DNA of 64,000 nucleotides from an uncultured Eubacteriales bacterium (GCA_905188025.1 CAJJKI010000007.1:1-64000), one strand, 5' to 3'. Counted from the first letter of the stretch, positions 25,558 through 34,986 are shown. Program-made: numbers and translations. Notes: a model not told the origin generated them from the letters alone.

Positions 25558-26012
25558 AAATTTTACAGTAAAAACAAAAATACTTAAAAATATTCTATAA
25601 GTTCCTAGTATAGAAACATTTTATAGATTAATTAAAAAGTATTTTATAAGTAGCTAAAATATAAGTATTCTAAAATAGATCTAGTGCAATTTATAAAAAA
25701 ATAGCATAGAAGTATTCCATAAACAGTGTAATAGTAGTTTCATATCAATGCAATCATAGAAAAACAACAATAATAATCCAAATACAATCATCAATCACAG
25801 TACTCTCTAACATAATCATACAAAAAAGGCCTCATTTTCCTAAAAAGAAATAAAGCCTTTTATTTTTTAAAATTTTATAATTTTCCAAACTACATAATAT
25901 CATGCAACTCTAGTTTTTCAGCCTTTCAAAATTATCTATCTACATTTTATATTTTAATTTTTTATGTATTACTCTCATTTTCTAATATAGACCAGCATCT
26001 AAATCTAAAACC
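25558..26012. other. gene-free AT-rich gap
   Basis: 455 bases without a credible gene. The left 250 bases contain loosely repeated TATTCTATAAGT/TATTTTATAAGT-like words (25592-25720), perhaps a degraded repeat or old coding DNA. Only the terminator at 25824-25868 is recognisable. Confidence 0.5.
25824..25868 (+). terminator. possible terminator with a long loop
   Basis: AAAAGGC at 25824-25830 pairs with GCCTTTT at 25855-25861, followed by ATTTTTT. The loop is 24 bases, so it is weaker than the other terminators. Confidence 0.45.
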
Positions 26013-27365
26013 CTATTTCTTAATCGTAGTATTCACCACATTCTCTAAAGCCGTATTCATATAAGCAATCCTAACAACTTCACCATCAGGCTTAGTAAAA
26101 GACAAAATCGTATTAGGTTCAATATACTTAAACACATCCTCCAAATATGTTGGATCTCCTCCAGAAATGTAGTCACGATAACCTAACCAGCAAGAAGTGT
26201 TCCCAAGCTGTCTCAATTCACCAAAAGGTATTCCCGTATTTGAACTACATATCCTTAACACCTTATCCATATTAGTTCTACCATAATTATAAGCCGTTAC
26301 CGCTTCCGCTACATTGTAGTTGGCACTAACTAACTCACTTTGTAAAATCATACATCCTACCTGAATATTACTTGATATATCTCGCACGCTTTCTTCATCA
26401 ATTACAAACTTGTCATATTCATGCGTTTCAAAATTATAAGCTCTAACCGTCTCACCAACCCATGACCATGGACCAGCCACCTGTATTTGAAATAATCCAA
26501 GTCCACCATCATAATCAACTTCAGTACTGTGAACACCTCTCTCTAATGTACCAATTGCCAGTACTAACTCCGGATCTAGCCCATACATTTTTGCATATTT
26601 ATTAACTTCATCCCCATAAGTATTAACCATATTAATATACTTCTCAGTCTCTCTCTCATTTCCTGTATCAAGTCTAAATATTCCGTTAATCTTCCCCTCA
26701 TTAAATTCCTCTTTTTGAGAAGAATCATTTACTTGAGGAGTAGCCACTGGAGTAGGGGTAGGAGTAATCGTCGGAGTAGGACTAACTTCTACCATCAAAG
26801 GAGCACTAGTTAACGCCTGATTTTCTTCCACAATAGGGCTAGCCATAACTACTTCTTCTTTTGAAGATAAACTATCCACATTATCATTGTTATCAAGCTT
26901 TTCCTTCAAGATAAAAGCATTCATCGTAATAAGTGTAGCTCCAGTAACTATTGCAATTGTTTTTTTAAATAAGTTTTTTCTAGATACCTTTCTTTTCTCT
27001 AGCCTCTCATTCTCTTCATCTTCTTCATCTCTAAAAAAAATATCCTCGTCGTCGTCAACTTTCCAGTCTTCTAAAGGCTCCTCTTTCTTATCTAAAAATT
27101 TCTTATATTCCTTACTAAACTTAATCAAAATATCCGCATCAGGTGAACTTACTCTCTCAAAAGATACTTCAATCGTTCCATCATCAAATTCACGATCACT
27201 TCCTTCATATCTTTGATTAAAATCCCTAAAAAATCCTCTCGCATCCTCATCTGTTAGTACAATATTTTCTATCTGACAAAAATCATTATCTCTATAACGG
27301 AAACAAGTACAATTCCTAACCGTCATTTCTTCCTTATTAACTATATAAAAAACTACCTTATTCAA
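26013..27365 (-). CDS. membrane-anchored SLT-type lytic transglycosylase with a cytoplasmic N-domain
   Basis: A ~450-residue protein in four parts. Residues 1-130 are an unrecognised cytoplasmic domain ending in an acidic stretch (DDDEDIFFRDEEDEENE). Then come a membrane helix near 160-175, a Thr/Pro linker (VSPTPTITPTPTPVATP), and a goose-lysozyme/SLT-like domain (EVNKYAKMYGLDPELVLAIG, catalytic Glu in the following TLERG, GGLGLFQIQ, VTAYNYGRTN). The enzyme would cut peptidoglycan glycan strands outside the cell. I take TTG at 27365 as the start: GGAG lies seven bases before it and it overlaps the upstream stop by eight bases. ATG at 27326 would remove a beta strand, and ATG at 27410 is too deep in the DUF1292 gene. 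Confidence 0.75.
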   Translation of the reverse strand: MNKVVFYIVNKEEMTVRNCTCFRYRDNDFCQIENIVLTDEDARGFFRDFNQRYEGSDREFDDGTIEVSFERVSSPDADILIKFSKEYKKFLDKKEEPLEDWKVDDDEDIFFRDEEDEENERLEKRKVSRKNLFKKTIAIVTGATLITMNAFILKEKLDNNDNVDSLSSKEEVVMASPIVEENQALTSAPLMVEVSPTPTITPTPTPVATPQVNDSSQKEEFNEGKINGIFRLDTGNERETEKYINMVNTYGDEVNKYAKMYGLDPELVLAIGTLERGVHSTEVDYDGGLGLFQIQVAGPWSWVGETVRAYNFETHEYDKFVIDEESVRDISSNIQVGCMILQSELVSANYNVAEAVTAYNYGRTNMDKVLRICSSNTGIPFGELRQLGNTSCWLGYRDYISGGDPTYLEDVFKYIEPNTILSFTKPDGEVVRIAYMNTALENVVNTTIKK

Positions 27366-27585
27366 CTTTCTCCAACTCCTTATCGATAAAATTCCATTCC
27401 TCTTCATCATTAATTTCTTCCAGTATCAAGTTTCCCTTAATTATCTTATACCTGCTAGCGTAATATTCATTCTTATCACCATATATCACATAATTGTAGC
27501 CACTTTTTACATTTCTACATAGCAAAATAATATCATATTCCACCATCTTACCGTCCTGAACTATTTGTATCTTATTATCTTTCAT
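27358..27585 (-). CDS. DUF1292 family protein
   Basis: A 75-residue, mostly beta protein: an acidic-rich small fold with VEYDIILLCRNVKSGYNYVIY followed by EYYASRYKI and a C-terminal EEEWNFIDKELEKVE helix. This is the YrzB-like DUF1292 pattern, function unknown. The RBS AGGTGATAAG precedes the ATG. Its stop overlaps the transglycosylase start, so the two are coupled. Confidence 0.7.
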   Translation of the reverse strand: MKDNKIQIVQDGKMVEYDIILLCRNVKSGYNYVIYGDKNEYYASRYKIIKGNLILEEINDEEEWNFIDKELEKVE

Positions 27586-27918
27586 CTTATCACCTAATTA
27601 TATTATTTTATAATTACTCATATTTGTCAAGAAAAAGACATTCATTTTACTAAGCAACCTCAAAAATATAAGCAAAATATCAACTTCAAAGGTATTCATA
27701 AAGCCTACATCATACATGCAAAAAAAGTATACAACTGAAATACATTATTTTAGTAAAAATCACTTCTCTTGCAAAAAACACTCCCACATAAACCCTTGTA
27801 AAACCTCCATAAATCATCATTTCAAATAGTAGCCCCCCTAAAATGCCATTTTACGACCCTGTAAAATATTTACAAACCCCCAAAGATAATATATAATAAA
27901 TAATTGAGGAGGAAAGAT
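27586..27918. other. gene-free gap between divergent genes
   Basis: 333 bases between the divergent DUF1292 and 27919 genes. I see no open frame or clear hairpin. Only the RBS GAGGAGGAAAG at its right end and a TATAAT-like box around 27890 are visible. Confidence 0.5.
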
Positions 27919-28614
27919 ATGTATTTGTTTGCTAACAATAAAAATAGAATAGAAGTATATGAAGTAAAACAAATAAAAAGTGAAATTAGGGCTTATCGTG
28001 AAAAAGTTTTAGAAAAATACAAAGACCAGCCCATATTTTATGATTATCACACTAACTGGAGCAAAGCAATATTTTCTTTTCAAGACTCGCACAATATTGA
28101 TATACGAGCCCTAGTTTTTAGTAGGCCAGCACCGCGTGATCATGAATTTTATGGTAAGTTCGTTCCTAGTAATCCTAAAACTCGTAAAGAAAAAGCTCGT
28201 CAAAAAGAACTACTAGAAAAGTATTTAAATGGAGAATATAAAGAAGTTCTTCCTTTTATAGTTAACCGATATAATCCAGAAAAAGAATCTTATGACGATA
28301 TATACTATTTTATTGAAACCACCCCATATGGACGTGTCCCTAAAGAATGGTATTATAGTAATCTATTATGTCTTCCCAAAGAATTATATCTCTTGCAACT
28401 ATTAGAGCAAGAGTACACCTTAAGTGTTCCCCACGATGAAGATTATTCTGAAATACTTAAAAACTATGAAAAAAAGAAAATTGGCTCAGCTAGTTTGACT
28501 AAATTAAAATTATTGATAGATACTGATATTATTCGTCAATCAAACAATAGTATTTATGAAAGAATGTCATGTGATGAACAATTCTTGCGTCAAATAAAGC
28601 ATCGTGCCAAGTAA
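27919..28614 (+). CDS. hypothetical protein
   Basis: A 231-residue soluble protein I do not recognise. The start at 27919 has GAGGAGG at ideal spacing; a TTG at 27904 lies before the RBS. It is rich in Tyr, Lys and Glu, with a central VFSRPAPRDHEFYGKFVPSN and a C-terminal helical half ending in the basic tail QIKHRAK. The N-terminal segment (NRIEVYEVKQIKSEIRAYREKV) looks helical. It has its own terminator and is not part of an operon. Confidence 0.5.
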   Translation: MYLFANNKNRIEVYEVKQIKSEIRAYREKVLEKYKDQPIFYDYHTNWSKAIFSFQDSHNIDIRALVFSRPAPRDHEFYGKFVPSNPKTRKEKARQKELLEKYLNGEYKEVLPFIVNRYNPEKESYDDIYYFIETTPYGRVPKEWYYSNLLCLPKELYLLQLLEQEYTLSVPHDEDYSEILKNYEKKKIGSASLTKLKLLIDTDIIRQSNNSIYERMSCDEQFLRQIKHRAK

Positions 28615-28635
28615 AAAAATTAAGCAGTACCCATA

Positions 28636-28660
28636 GATTACCCCAAAAAAGTAATCTTTT
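28636..28660 (+). terminator. terminator of the 27919 gene
   Basis: GATTAC-N9-GTAATC followed by TTTT. Confidence 0.7.
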
Positions 28661-28672
28661 ATTATACCATTA

Positions 28673-28729
28673 AAAAAAGAATTATAACTATCTAAGTACT
28701 AAACTATCATAGTGTTATAATTCTTTTTT
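28673..28729. terminator. strong bidirectional terminator
   Basis: A 16-base stem (28673-28688 with 28714-28729) with A-runs before and T-runs after. It lies between the converging 27919 and 28793 genes. Confidence 0.8.
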
Positions 28730-28792
28730 ATATTAATACCAGTCTTTATTAAAACTATTTATATCCCTTACTATTAGCCATAATCCTAACCA

Positions 28793-29707
28793 TTATAATT
28801 CTCTTTTTCTTGCCTTTACCTTATCACTAATATTTGTAATATAGAATGATTCCTTAAAGTTATCATCTAGTCCCTGAATAAACTTACTTATATTATTAAC
28901 TCTATCACTGCCTAGCATACCAATCATCTCTTCAAAACATAATGATAAGAATAATAGAGTATTAATATTCTCATCTTCCTCTTGTGTCATACTATATATA
29001 TCCCTTATAATAAACAAGCATTCATTATAGTATATATTTTGATAATCTCCCTTGCGTTCATAGTCAGGTATCATTTTAGGATCAAATTCATATAAAATAC
29101 CTAACATTTCAAAAATGCTATTATCTCTAGTAAAGAAAGAATACTTGTCTTCATTAAAATTATTAATTAGTTGTTGTGCCAACTTAGCTTCATTCTTATT
29201 ATCAGGAATAGTATTTTCTAGACTATAAATAGCCTTCTTTATAGCCTTAACATATATTAAAGCTAAAGCTTCCTCCTGATGACGATACTCATCTACCTGA
29301 TAATCTTCCAAATAATCTCTAAATCCACTATCAATATCCCATTCCATCGTTTCTTCAAAATGATTTATCTCATCATGTATATTGACATCTATTCCTTTAT
29401 CTCTCTTTTCATAGGATAACTCTAAAAATCTTCTTGATAAAGCCCTATATACTCTTATATAATCATTATCTTCATCTAACTTATCATCAGGTATTATTCT
29501 AAGTAACCCTATAACTGTATCATAGTTCATTTCTTGATAAGCATCTATTTCTACTAAAGTATATTCTTCAATACCCTTAATAGCATACTTAAAATCTTTA
29601 CTGCCCTTCATATTATTACTTTCATAATATATTAAATTATAGTATTCATTATTAATAGAATGAGCTAAATTTACTAATCGTCTTAATAAAACAACTTCTT
29701 TTTCCAT
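28793..29707 (-). CDS. hypothetical helical protein
   Basis: A 304-residue protein, acidic and almost entirely helical, not recognised. The ATG at 29707 has AGGAGG eight bases upstream; the in-frame TTG at 29713 is too close to it. There are no membrane helices and no metal or nucleotide motifs. The C-terminus is basic (KVKARKREL). It resembles in size, orientation and composition the gene at 54470-55327, also minus strand and alone, but I cannot align the two convincingly. Convergent with the 27919 gene. Confidence 0.5.
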   Translation of the reverse strand: MEKEVVLLRRLVNLAHSINNEYYNLIYYESNNMKGSKDFKYAIKGIEEYTLVEIDAYQEMNYDTVIGLLRIIPDDKLDEDNDYIRVYRALSRRFLELSYEKRDKGIDVNIHDEINHFEETMEWDIDSGFRDYLEDYQVDEYRHQEEALALIYVKAIKKAIYSLENTIPDNKNEAKLAQQLINNFNEDKYSFFTRDNSIFEMLGILYEFDPKMIPDYERKGDYQNIYYNECLFIIRDIYSMTQEEDENINTLLFLSLCFEEMIGMLGSDRVNNISKFIQGLDDNFKESFYITNISDKVKARKREL

Positions 29708-29804
29708 CCCCAATACCTCCTAATCATTACTTTATCACAAATAATTTTCCTTGTAAATAAGCCTTATTCAAATTAACTTCCTGTAAATTTAAGTTAACTA
29801 CTAC

Positions 29805-29833
29805 TTGACTATAGTTTACTTAAAGTTTATAAT
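29805..29833 (+). promoter_or_regulatory. promoter of the cohesin-like gene
   Basis: TTGACT, a 17-base spacer and TATAAT at 29828-29833, 22 bases before the ATG at 29855. Confidence 0.7.
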
Positions 29834-29854
29834 TGTAATAGGTAGCGTGATTGT

Positions 29855-30709
29855 ATGAATAAGATATTAAAATTAATTTTTATTAGTTTTGCTCTATTTT
29901 TTATGACTAATAGGGTATTTGCTTTAACCGTAAGTGATTCTAATATCACTATGTCTCCAGGTACTAGTAAAGAGGTAGAGTTATCTACCACCACCGAGGT
30001 AGAAGTATCAAGAGTTGAATTTACTCTAGTGTATTCTACTTATGACGTACCGGCGAATTTTGTCGTAAATAATATTTATACCGATGGAAATCCTAATGGT
30101 ATTAAGCATATCGTTAATTTTGATACTCCCGTATCAGGTACCATCAAACTAGGTACTGTCAAGATTAATACCGTAAATTCTCCTAGAGAAACTACTGGTA
30201 CTATTAACATTCATAGTGCTAAAGCTATAACCGCAACCGGTGAAACCATTAATCTAAATAGCCAAAATATAAATGTCACTATTGGAGAACCAAAAGACGA
30301 GCCAACTAATGATGATTATGATAAAAATCTTTTAAAAGAAATAAAATCTAATAAAGTAAGAATAGAATTAGTAAAAGATACTTTCGATTATGAAATAACA
30401 ATAGATAAAGATCTAGAGGAGTTAGATCTAGAACCAATTGCAATCAATGATAAATACAAAGTCACAACATCTACACAAAAAATATCTGATCTTGAAGATA
30501 ATAAAATAACCATCACCGTAGAAGATAATGATAACCATATCGTTACCTATAACATAAAAGTAAATATCCTTAAAGATATAAAAAATGCTACTATTGATAA
30601 GAATACATATAAAGAAAAGAATACATATCAAGGCAAATGGTTATTAGCAATAATCTTTTTTGGAATAGCTTTATTTGCAAGCTTAGTATATACTAAAAAG
30701 GGGAAATAA
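29855..30709 (+). CDS. cell-surface protein with a cohesin-like domain
   Basis: A 284-residue type I membrane protein. The signal peptide is 1-24 (LIFISFALFFMTNRVFA). A beta-rich domain at 25-147 (SDSNITMSPGTSKEVELS, VEFTLVYSTYDV, GTIKLGTVKIN, TGTINIHSAKAI) has the strand pattern of cohesin/CBM-like folds. A second Ig/cadherin-like domain spans about 165-255 (DFDYEITIDKDLEELDL, ITITVEDNDNHIVTYNIKV), followed by a C-terminal membrane helix (WLLAIIFFGIALFASLVY) and a positive tail. It sits at the start of the polysaccharide locus, 20 bases before it, and may be transcribed with it. The role (adhesion or matrix) is inferred. Confidence 0.7.
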   Translation: MNKILKLIFISFALFFMTNRVFALTVSDSNITMSPGTSKEVELSTTTEVEVSRVEFTLVYSTYDVPANFVVNNIYTDGNPNGIKHIVNFDTPVSGTIKLGTVKINTVNSPRETTGTINIHSAKAITATGETINLNSQNINVTIGEPKDEPTNDDYDKNLLKEIKSNKVRIELVKDTFDYEITIDKDLEELDLEPIAINDKYKVTTSTQKISDLEDNKITITVEDNDNHIVTYNIKVNILKDIKNATIDKNTYKEKNTYQGKWLLAIIFFGIALFASLVYTKKGK

Positions 30710-30729
30710 TTGAATAGGTGGTTGATCAT

Positions 30730-32601
30730 ATGAAAAAGGTAAAAAAAGTAATGACTAAAAAAACTGTGCGGACTATATTATTTATAATTTTAGACATATT
30801 AGCACTAACAATATGCTCTCTCTTAGCAATAGCTACACGCTTTGATTTTTCAGATATACCTAATATGTATATTGATAATATTTATAATTATCTTTTAATT
30901 GATAGTATCATCCTTATATGTATTTTCAAATTATATCGTATCTACAAAAACATTTGGTCATATGCTTCAATTAATGAACTTATAAGTATTATTTTTGCAT
31001 GTACTTCATTTGAAATAGTTGAGTATATTTATAAGTTAATATTTGATATAAAGCTGCCTCGTAGTTATTATCTAATTAAGTTAATTCTTATGTATATCTT
31101 TATATCAGCTATTAGATATTCTTATCGTATAGCTAGAACACTAAGAGATTATTACCAAGAAAAAAGTGGCTTAAATAATACTATGATTATCGGAGCTGGA
31201 GAAGCCGGTCGTATGCTTTTAACTGAAATGTCTAATAATAAAAATAATTTTAGTAATAAAGTATGCTGTGTAATTGATGATGATAAAAATAAAATAGGTA
31301 ATTATATTAAAGGTATCCCTATCGTAGGAAATCGCAAGACCATTGAATATAATGCCGAAAAATATAATATTAGTGAAATAATTATTGCTATGCCATCTAT
31401 TAGTAGAGAAAAGTTAAATCTAATTATAGATGAATGTCAAAAAACAAAATGTACTATCAAAACTTTGCCAAGTCTAAGTGAATTAGTGGGTAAACCTACA
31501 ATGAAAAAAGTAAGACCACTTACGTATGAAGACTTCTTAGGAAGAAAAGAAATAGTCGTAGACATAAAAGCTATATCATCCCATCTTGAAGGAGCAAGGG
31601 TAATTGTTACTGGTGGTGGTGGTTCAATAGGTAGTGAATTATGTCGTCAAATAGCTAAATGTAATCCTGAAGAATTAATTATTTTTGATATATACGAAAA
31701 TAATGCTTATGATATAGAACAAGAACTAATAAGAAATTATCCCAAGTTAAATCTTAAAACAATTATTGGTTCAGTAAGAGATTATGATAGATTAGAGAAC
31801 GTTTTTAAAGAGTATCATCCAGAATATGTCTTTCATGCAGCAGCACATAAACACGTTCCATTAATGGAGTTTAGTCCCAATGAAGCTATTAAAAATAACT
31901 GTTTAGGAACTTTAAATACAGTTAAAATAGCCGATAAATACAAAGTTAAAAAATTTGTTTTAATCTCATCAGATAAAGCAGTAAGACCCACTAATGTCAT
32001 GGGAGCTACTAAAAGAATCTGTGAAATGATCATTCAAGCATATAATAAAAAATCAAAAACCGATTATGTAGCAGTAAGATTTGGTAATGTATTAGGCTCT
32101 AATGGTTCAGTTATTCCATTATTTCTAAAACAAATAGATAGTGGTGGCCCCGTAACGGTAACCCATAAAGAAATAACTAGATATTTTATGACCATACCAG
32201 AAGCTGTATCATTAATATTACAAGCCTTTTGTTACGCCAATGGTGGTGAAATATTTGTATTAGATATGGGAGAACCTGTAAAAATATACGAATTAGCTAA
32301 AAAAATAATTCGCTATAAAGGTCTCGAACCAAATGTAGATATTCAAATCAAAATAACTGGATTAAGACCAGGAGAAAAATTATATGAAGAATTGCTCATG
32401 GATGAAGAAGGATTGCAAAGTACTCCTAATAAATTAATTCATATAGGCAAACCAATTGCCATGGATGATGATAAATTCTTCAAAGATCTAGATAAATTAA
32501 TTGAGTATTCATACAAGAATAATAAAGATATAAAAGAAAAAGTAGCTAAAATAGTAGGTACTTATAAAATAGATAAAGGAAGTAATGAAAATGAAAAATA
32601 A
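30730..32601 (+). CDS. membrane UDP-GlcNAc 4,6-dehydratase (PglF/CapD-like)
   Basis: A 623-residue nucleoside-diphosphate sugar dehydratase. Four N-terminal membrane helices (about 15-145) are followed by a first Rossmann domain (IIGAGEAGRMLLTEM) and a catalytic SDR domain (VTGGGGSIGSELCRQIAK, AAAHKHVPLMEF, SSDKAVRPTNVMGATKR with Lys and modified Tyr site, RFGNVLGSNGSVIP). Enzymes of this type make UDP-4-keto-6-deoxy-GlcNAc, the first step to bacillosamine-type sugars. The ATG at 30730 follows GGTTGATC; GTG at 30718 is within the RBS. It overlaps the aminotransferase by 11 bases. Confidence 0.9.
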   Translation: MKKVKKVMTKKTVRTILFIILDILALTICSLLAIATRFDFSDIPNMYIDNIYNYLLIDSIILICIFKLYRIYKNIWSYASINELISIIFACTSFEIVEYIYKLIFDIKLPRSYYLIKLILMYIFISAIRYSYRIARTLRDYYQEKSGLNNTMIIGAGEAGRMLLTEMSNNKNNFSNKVCCVIDDDKNKIGNYIKGIPIVGNRKTIEYNAEKYNISEIIIAMPSISREKLNLIIDECQKTKCTIKTLPSLSELVGKPTMKKVRPLTYEDFLGRKEIVVDIKAISSHLEGARVIVTGGGGSIGSELCRQIAKCNPEELIIFDIYENNAYDIEQELIRNYPKLNLKTIIGSVRDYDRLENVFKEYHPEYVFHAAAHKHVPLMEFSPNEAIKNNCLGTLNTVKIADKYKVKKFVLISSDKAVRPTNVMGATKRICEMIIQAYNKKSKTDYVAVRFGNVLGSNGSVIPLFLKQIDSGGPVTVTHKEITRYFMTIPEAVSLILQAFCYANGGEIFVLDMGEPVKIYELAKKIIRYKGLEPNVDIQIKITGLRPGEKLYEELLMDEEGLQSTPNKLIHIGKPIAMDDDKFFKDLDKLIEYSYKNNKDIKEKVAKIVGTYKIDKGSNENEK

Positions 32602-33718
32602 TAAAAAAATTTATTTAGCCTCTCCCCATATGATGGGAAATGAATTGAAGTATGTCAAAGATGCCTTTGATACTAACTGGATAGCTCCTCTAGGGCCATA
32701 TGTAAATAAATTAGAAGATGATTTCAAAGAATATATGGGCTTACCCGGAGCCACAGCTTTAGCTAGTGGAACAGCAGCATTGCATTTAGCCATGAAATTA
32801 GCTGGAGTAGGAGAAGGAGATTATGTTTTTTGTTCATCCCTAACATTCTCTGCTAGTGCTAATCCAATCGTATATGAAAATGCTACTCCAGTATTCATTG
32901 ATTCTGAACCTGGTAGTTATAATATGAGCCCTGTAGCTTTAGAAAAAGCTTTTGAAAAATATACTCCCAAAGCTGTAGTAATAGTATCATTATATGGTAT
33001 GCCAGCTACTATGGATAAGCTTATAAAAATATGTAAAAAACATAAAGTAACTATCATTGAAGATGCCGCAGAATCCTTAGGAGCAACTTATAAAGGACGT
33101 TTAGTAGGAACTTTTGGTGATTACAATATCATTAGCTTTAATGGTAACAAAATAATTACTACTTCAGGAGGAGGAATGCTCCTAACAAAGAAAGAAAAAG
33201 ATGCCAAAAAAGCTTTATTTTGGGCAACACAAGCTCGTGAACCAGCTAGATACTATCAACATAAAGAAATTGGCTACAATTATCGTATGTCTAACGTCTC
33301 AGCAGCCATCGGCTGTGGCCAATTTGAATGTCTAGATAAAAAAATAAAAATGAAACAAGATATCTTTAATCGCTATGTTGAAGCTTTTAAGGATATTCCA
33401 GAAATAGAAATGTTAAGTGAAGACAAAGATAGAGTATCTACTCACTGGTTAAGTATAATGAAATTAAACAGTTCAAAGATTACTCCTAATGATATTATAG
33501 ATGCCCTAGATAAGGAAAATATTGAATCACGTCCAATATGGAAACCTATGCACATGCAACCAGTATTCAAAAAATGTCCTTTCTTTAATCACAACAAAAA
33601 AGGCATCTCCGTATCAGAAGAATTATTTAATACCGGAGTATGTTTACCAAGTGATACAAACATGAATAAAAAAGAACAAGAAAGAGTAATAGAGATAATT
33701 AGAAATTTATTCGTATAA
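32591..33718 (+). CDS. DegT/DnrJ/EryC1 family sugar aminotransferase (PglE-like)
   Basis: A 375-residue PLP enzyme that should aminate the 4-keto sugar made by the preceding dehydratase. The motifs are GPYVNKLEDDFKEYMG, ALASGTAALHLAM, IIEDAAESLGATYKG and the PLP-lysine loop SFNGNKIITTSGGGML, followed by REPARYYQHKEIGYNYRMSN. The second ATG (32591) is chosen because AAAGGAAG sits eight bases upstream; the first (32585) is only two bases from it. It is the last gene before a terminator-like hairpin, and the sugar transferase follows it. Confidence 0.9.
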   Translation: MKNNKKIYLASPHMMGNELKYVKDAFDTNWIAPLGPYVNKLEDDFKEYMGLPGATALASGTAALHLAMKLAGVGEGDYVFCSSLTFSASANPIVYENATPVFIDSEPGSYNMSPVALEKAFEKYTPKAVVIVSLYGMPATMDKLIKICKKHKVTIIEDAAESLGATYKGRLVGTFGDYNIISFNGNKIITTSGGGMLLTKKEKDAKKALFWATQAREPARYYQHKEIGYNYRMSNVSAAIGCGQFECLDKKIKMKQDIFNRYVEAFKDIPEIEMLSEDKDRVSTHWLSIMKLNSSKITPNDIIDALDKENIESRPIWKPMHMQPVFKKCPFFNHNKKGISVSEELFNTGVCLPSDTNMNKKEQERVIEIIRNLFV

Positions 33719-33762
33719 ATAATGACAAATTATGACAAATATATAGAAAATAATTGAAATAA

Positions 33763-33819
33763 ATGATATAATTTATTTAAGGTTGAAAATAATTAACTTG
33801 ATAGATTATATCATTTTTT
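33763..33819 (+). terminator. terminator or attenuator inside the capsule locus
   Basis: ATGATATAAT (33763-33772) pairs perfectly with ATTATATCAT (33805-33814), with an inner AAGGTT/AACTT helix and a TTTTTT tail, 16 bases before the sugar transferase ATG. The left arm overlaps a TATAAT box with TAGAAA 17 bases upstream. The hairpin therefore forms only in RNA read through from the dehydratase/aminotransferase pair, while an internal promoter would skip it. Confidence 0.5.
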
Positions 33820-33835
33820 AGGGAGTAAGATATTT

Positions 33836-34441
33836 ATGTATAAAAAATATATCAAAAGGCTATTAGATATAGTGTTATCACTAATAGCCATTATCATAAC
33901 TTTACCAATATTTTTAATAATTGGTATCCTTGTTTTAATATTTTTAGGCAAACCAGCTATATTTAGACAAAAACGTCCTGGCAAAAACGAAAAAATCTTT
34001 ACTATGTATAAGTTTAGAACCATGTCTAATAAAAAAGATAAAGATGGTAACTTATTGCCAAATGAATTAAGAATTACAAAATTTGGCAACTTTTTAAGAA
34101 AAACCAGTTTAGATGAAATACCGGAATTTATTAACATTTTAAAAGGTGATATGTCTTTTGTGGGTCCAAGGCCTTTAAGAGTAGATTACCTACCACTGTA
34201 TAATAAAGAACAAAAGCATCGCCATGATATAAGACCTGGATTGACTGGGCTTGCGCAGGTGAGTGGTAGAAATAATATAACATGGTCAGAAAAATTTAAA
34301 TATGATTTAGAATATGTGAATAATATAACATTTCAAAATGATTTAAAAATTGTATTTTTAACAATTGAAAAAGTAATATTAAGAAAAGATATATACAGTG
34401 ATAATAAAGGGTTTACAGAAAAATTTACAGGTGATAACTAA
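33836..34441 (+). CDS. phosphoglycosyl transferase (bacterial sugar transferase, PglC-like)
   Basis: A 201-residue initiating transferase that links a sugar-1-phosphate to undecaprenyl phosphate. One N-terminal re-entrant membrane segment (LLDIVLSLIAIIITLPIFLI) is followed by the cytoplasmic core: RPGKNEKIFTMYKFRTM, RKTSLDEIPEFINI with the catalytic Asp-Glu pair, FVGPRPLRVDY and RPGLTGLAQVSGRN. The small size matches PglC rather than WbaP. With the dehydratase, aminotransferase and GNAT gene it forms a diacetamido-trideoxyhexose module. One base overlaps the next gene. Codon style changes here towards ATA/AAA/GCA. Confidence 0.92.
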   Translation: MYKKYIKRLLDIVLSLIAIIITLPIFLIIGILVLIFLGKPAIFRQKRPGKNEKIFTMYKFRTMSNKKDKDGNLLPNELRITKFGNFLRKTSLDEIPEFINILKGDMSFVGPRPLRVDYLPLYNKEQKHRHDIRPGLTGLAQVSGRNNITWSEKFKYDLEYVNNITFQNDLKIVFLTIEKVILRKDIYSDNKGFTEKFTGDN

Positions 34442-34986
34442 TGGATGAATCTAAAAAAGATATTACAATAAGAAAATTTGAAGAAAAGGATATTCCAAAC
34501 AAAGTAAAATGGATAAATGACAAGTGTAATAATAATTATTTACATTATGATTTGCCATTAACACTAGATAAAACAGCAATATGGTATGAAAATATTAAAA
34601 ACTTATCCAATAGATATGATGCAATTATAGAATACAAAAAGATTCCGGTAGGAGTAATAGGCATAATAAATATAGGCAAACGCAAAGGTGAATACTATAT
34701 TACACTCGGAGAAACGGATTACAAAAGAAAAGGAATAAGCTATGTGGCATCGCAAAAATTAATTGATTATGGTTTTTCAGAATTGGGATTAGAAAAAATA
34801 TGGCTATGTGTAGACTATGATAATATAGCAGCTAGAAAATTATATGAAAAATTAGGTTTCAAATTAGAAGGAATATTAAGAAAAGATATATATTTTAAAG
34901 GAAAAATGATAGATAGATGCATGTATGGAATCATAAAAGAAGAATGGAGTGACAGAAATGAACATACTAATAACAAGCGCGGGTAG
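34441..34986 (+). CDS. GNAT N-acetyltransferase (sugar-nucleotide modifying, PseH/RimJ-like)
   Basis: A 181-residue acetyltransferase. ITIRKFEEKDIPNKVKWIN at the start, ITLGETDYKRKGISYVASQ for the acetyl-CoA loop and CVDYDNIAARKLYEKLGFK near the end follow the GNAT/RimL pattern. In this place it most likely acetylates the 4-amino group of the UDP-sugar made upstream. That role is played by PglD in Campylobacter, which is a different fold. It starts at the stop of the sugar transferase, and the following gene starts 29 bases before its end. Confidence 0.8.
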   Translation: MDESKKDITIRKFEEKDIPNKVKWINDKCNNNYLHYDLPLTLDKTAIWYENIKNLSNRYDAIIEYKKIPVGVIGIINIGKRKGEYYITLGETDYKRKGISYVASQKLIDYGFSELGLEKIWLCVDYDNIAARKLYEKLGFKLEGILRKDIYFKGKMIDRCMYGIIKEEWSDRNEHTNNKRG

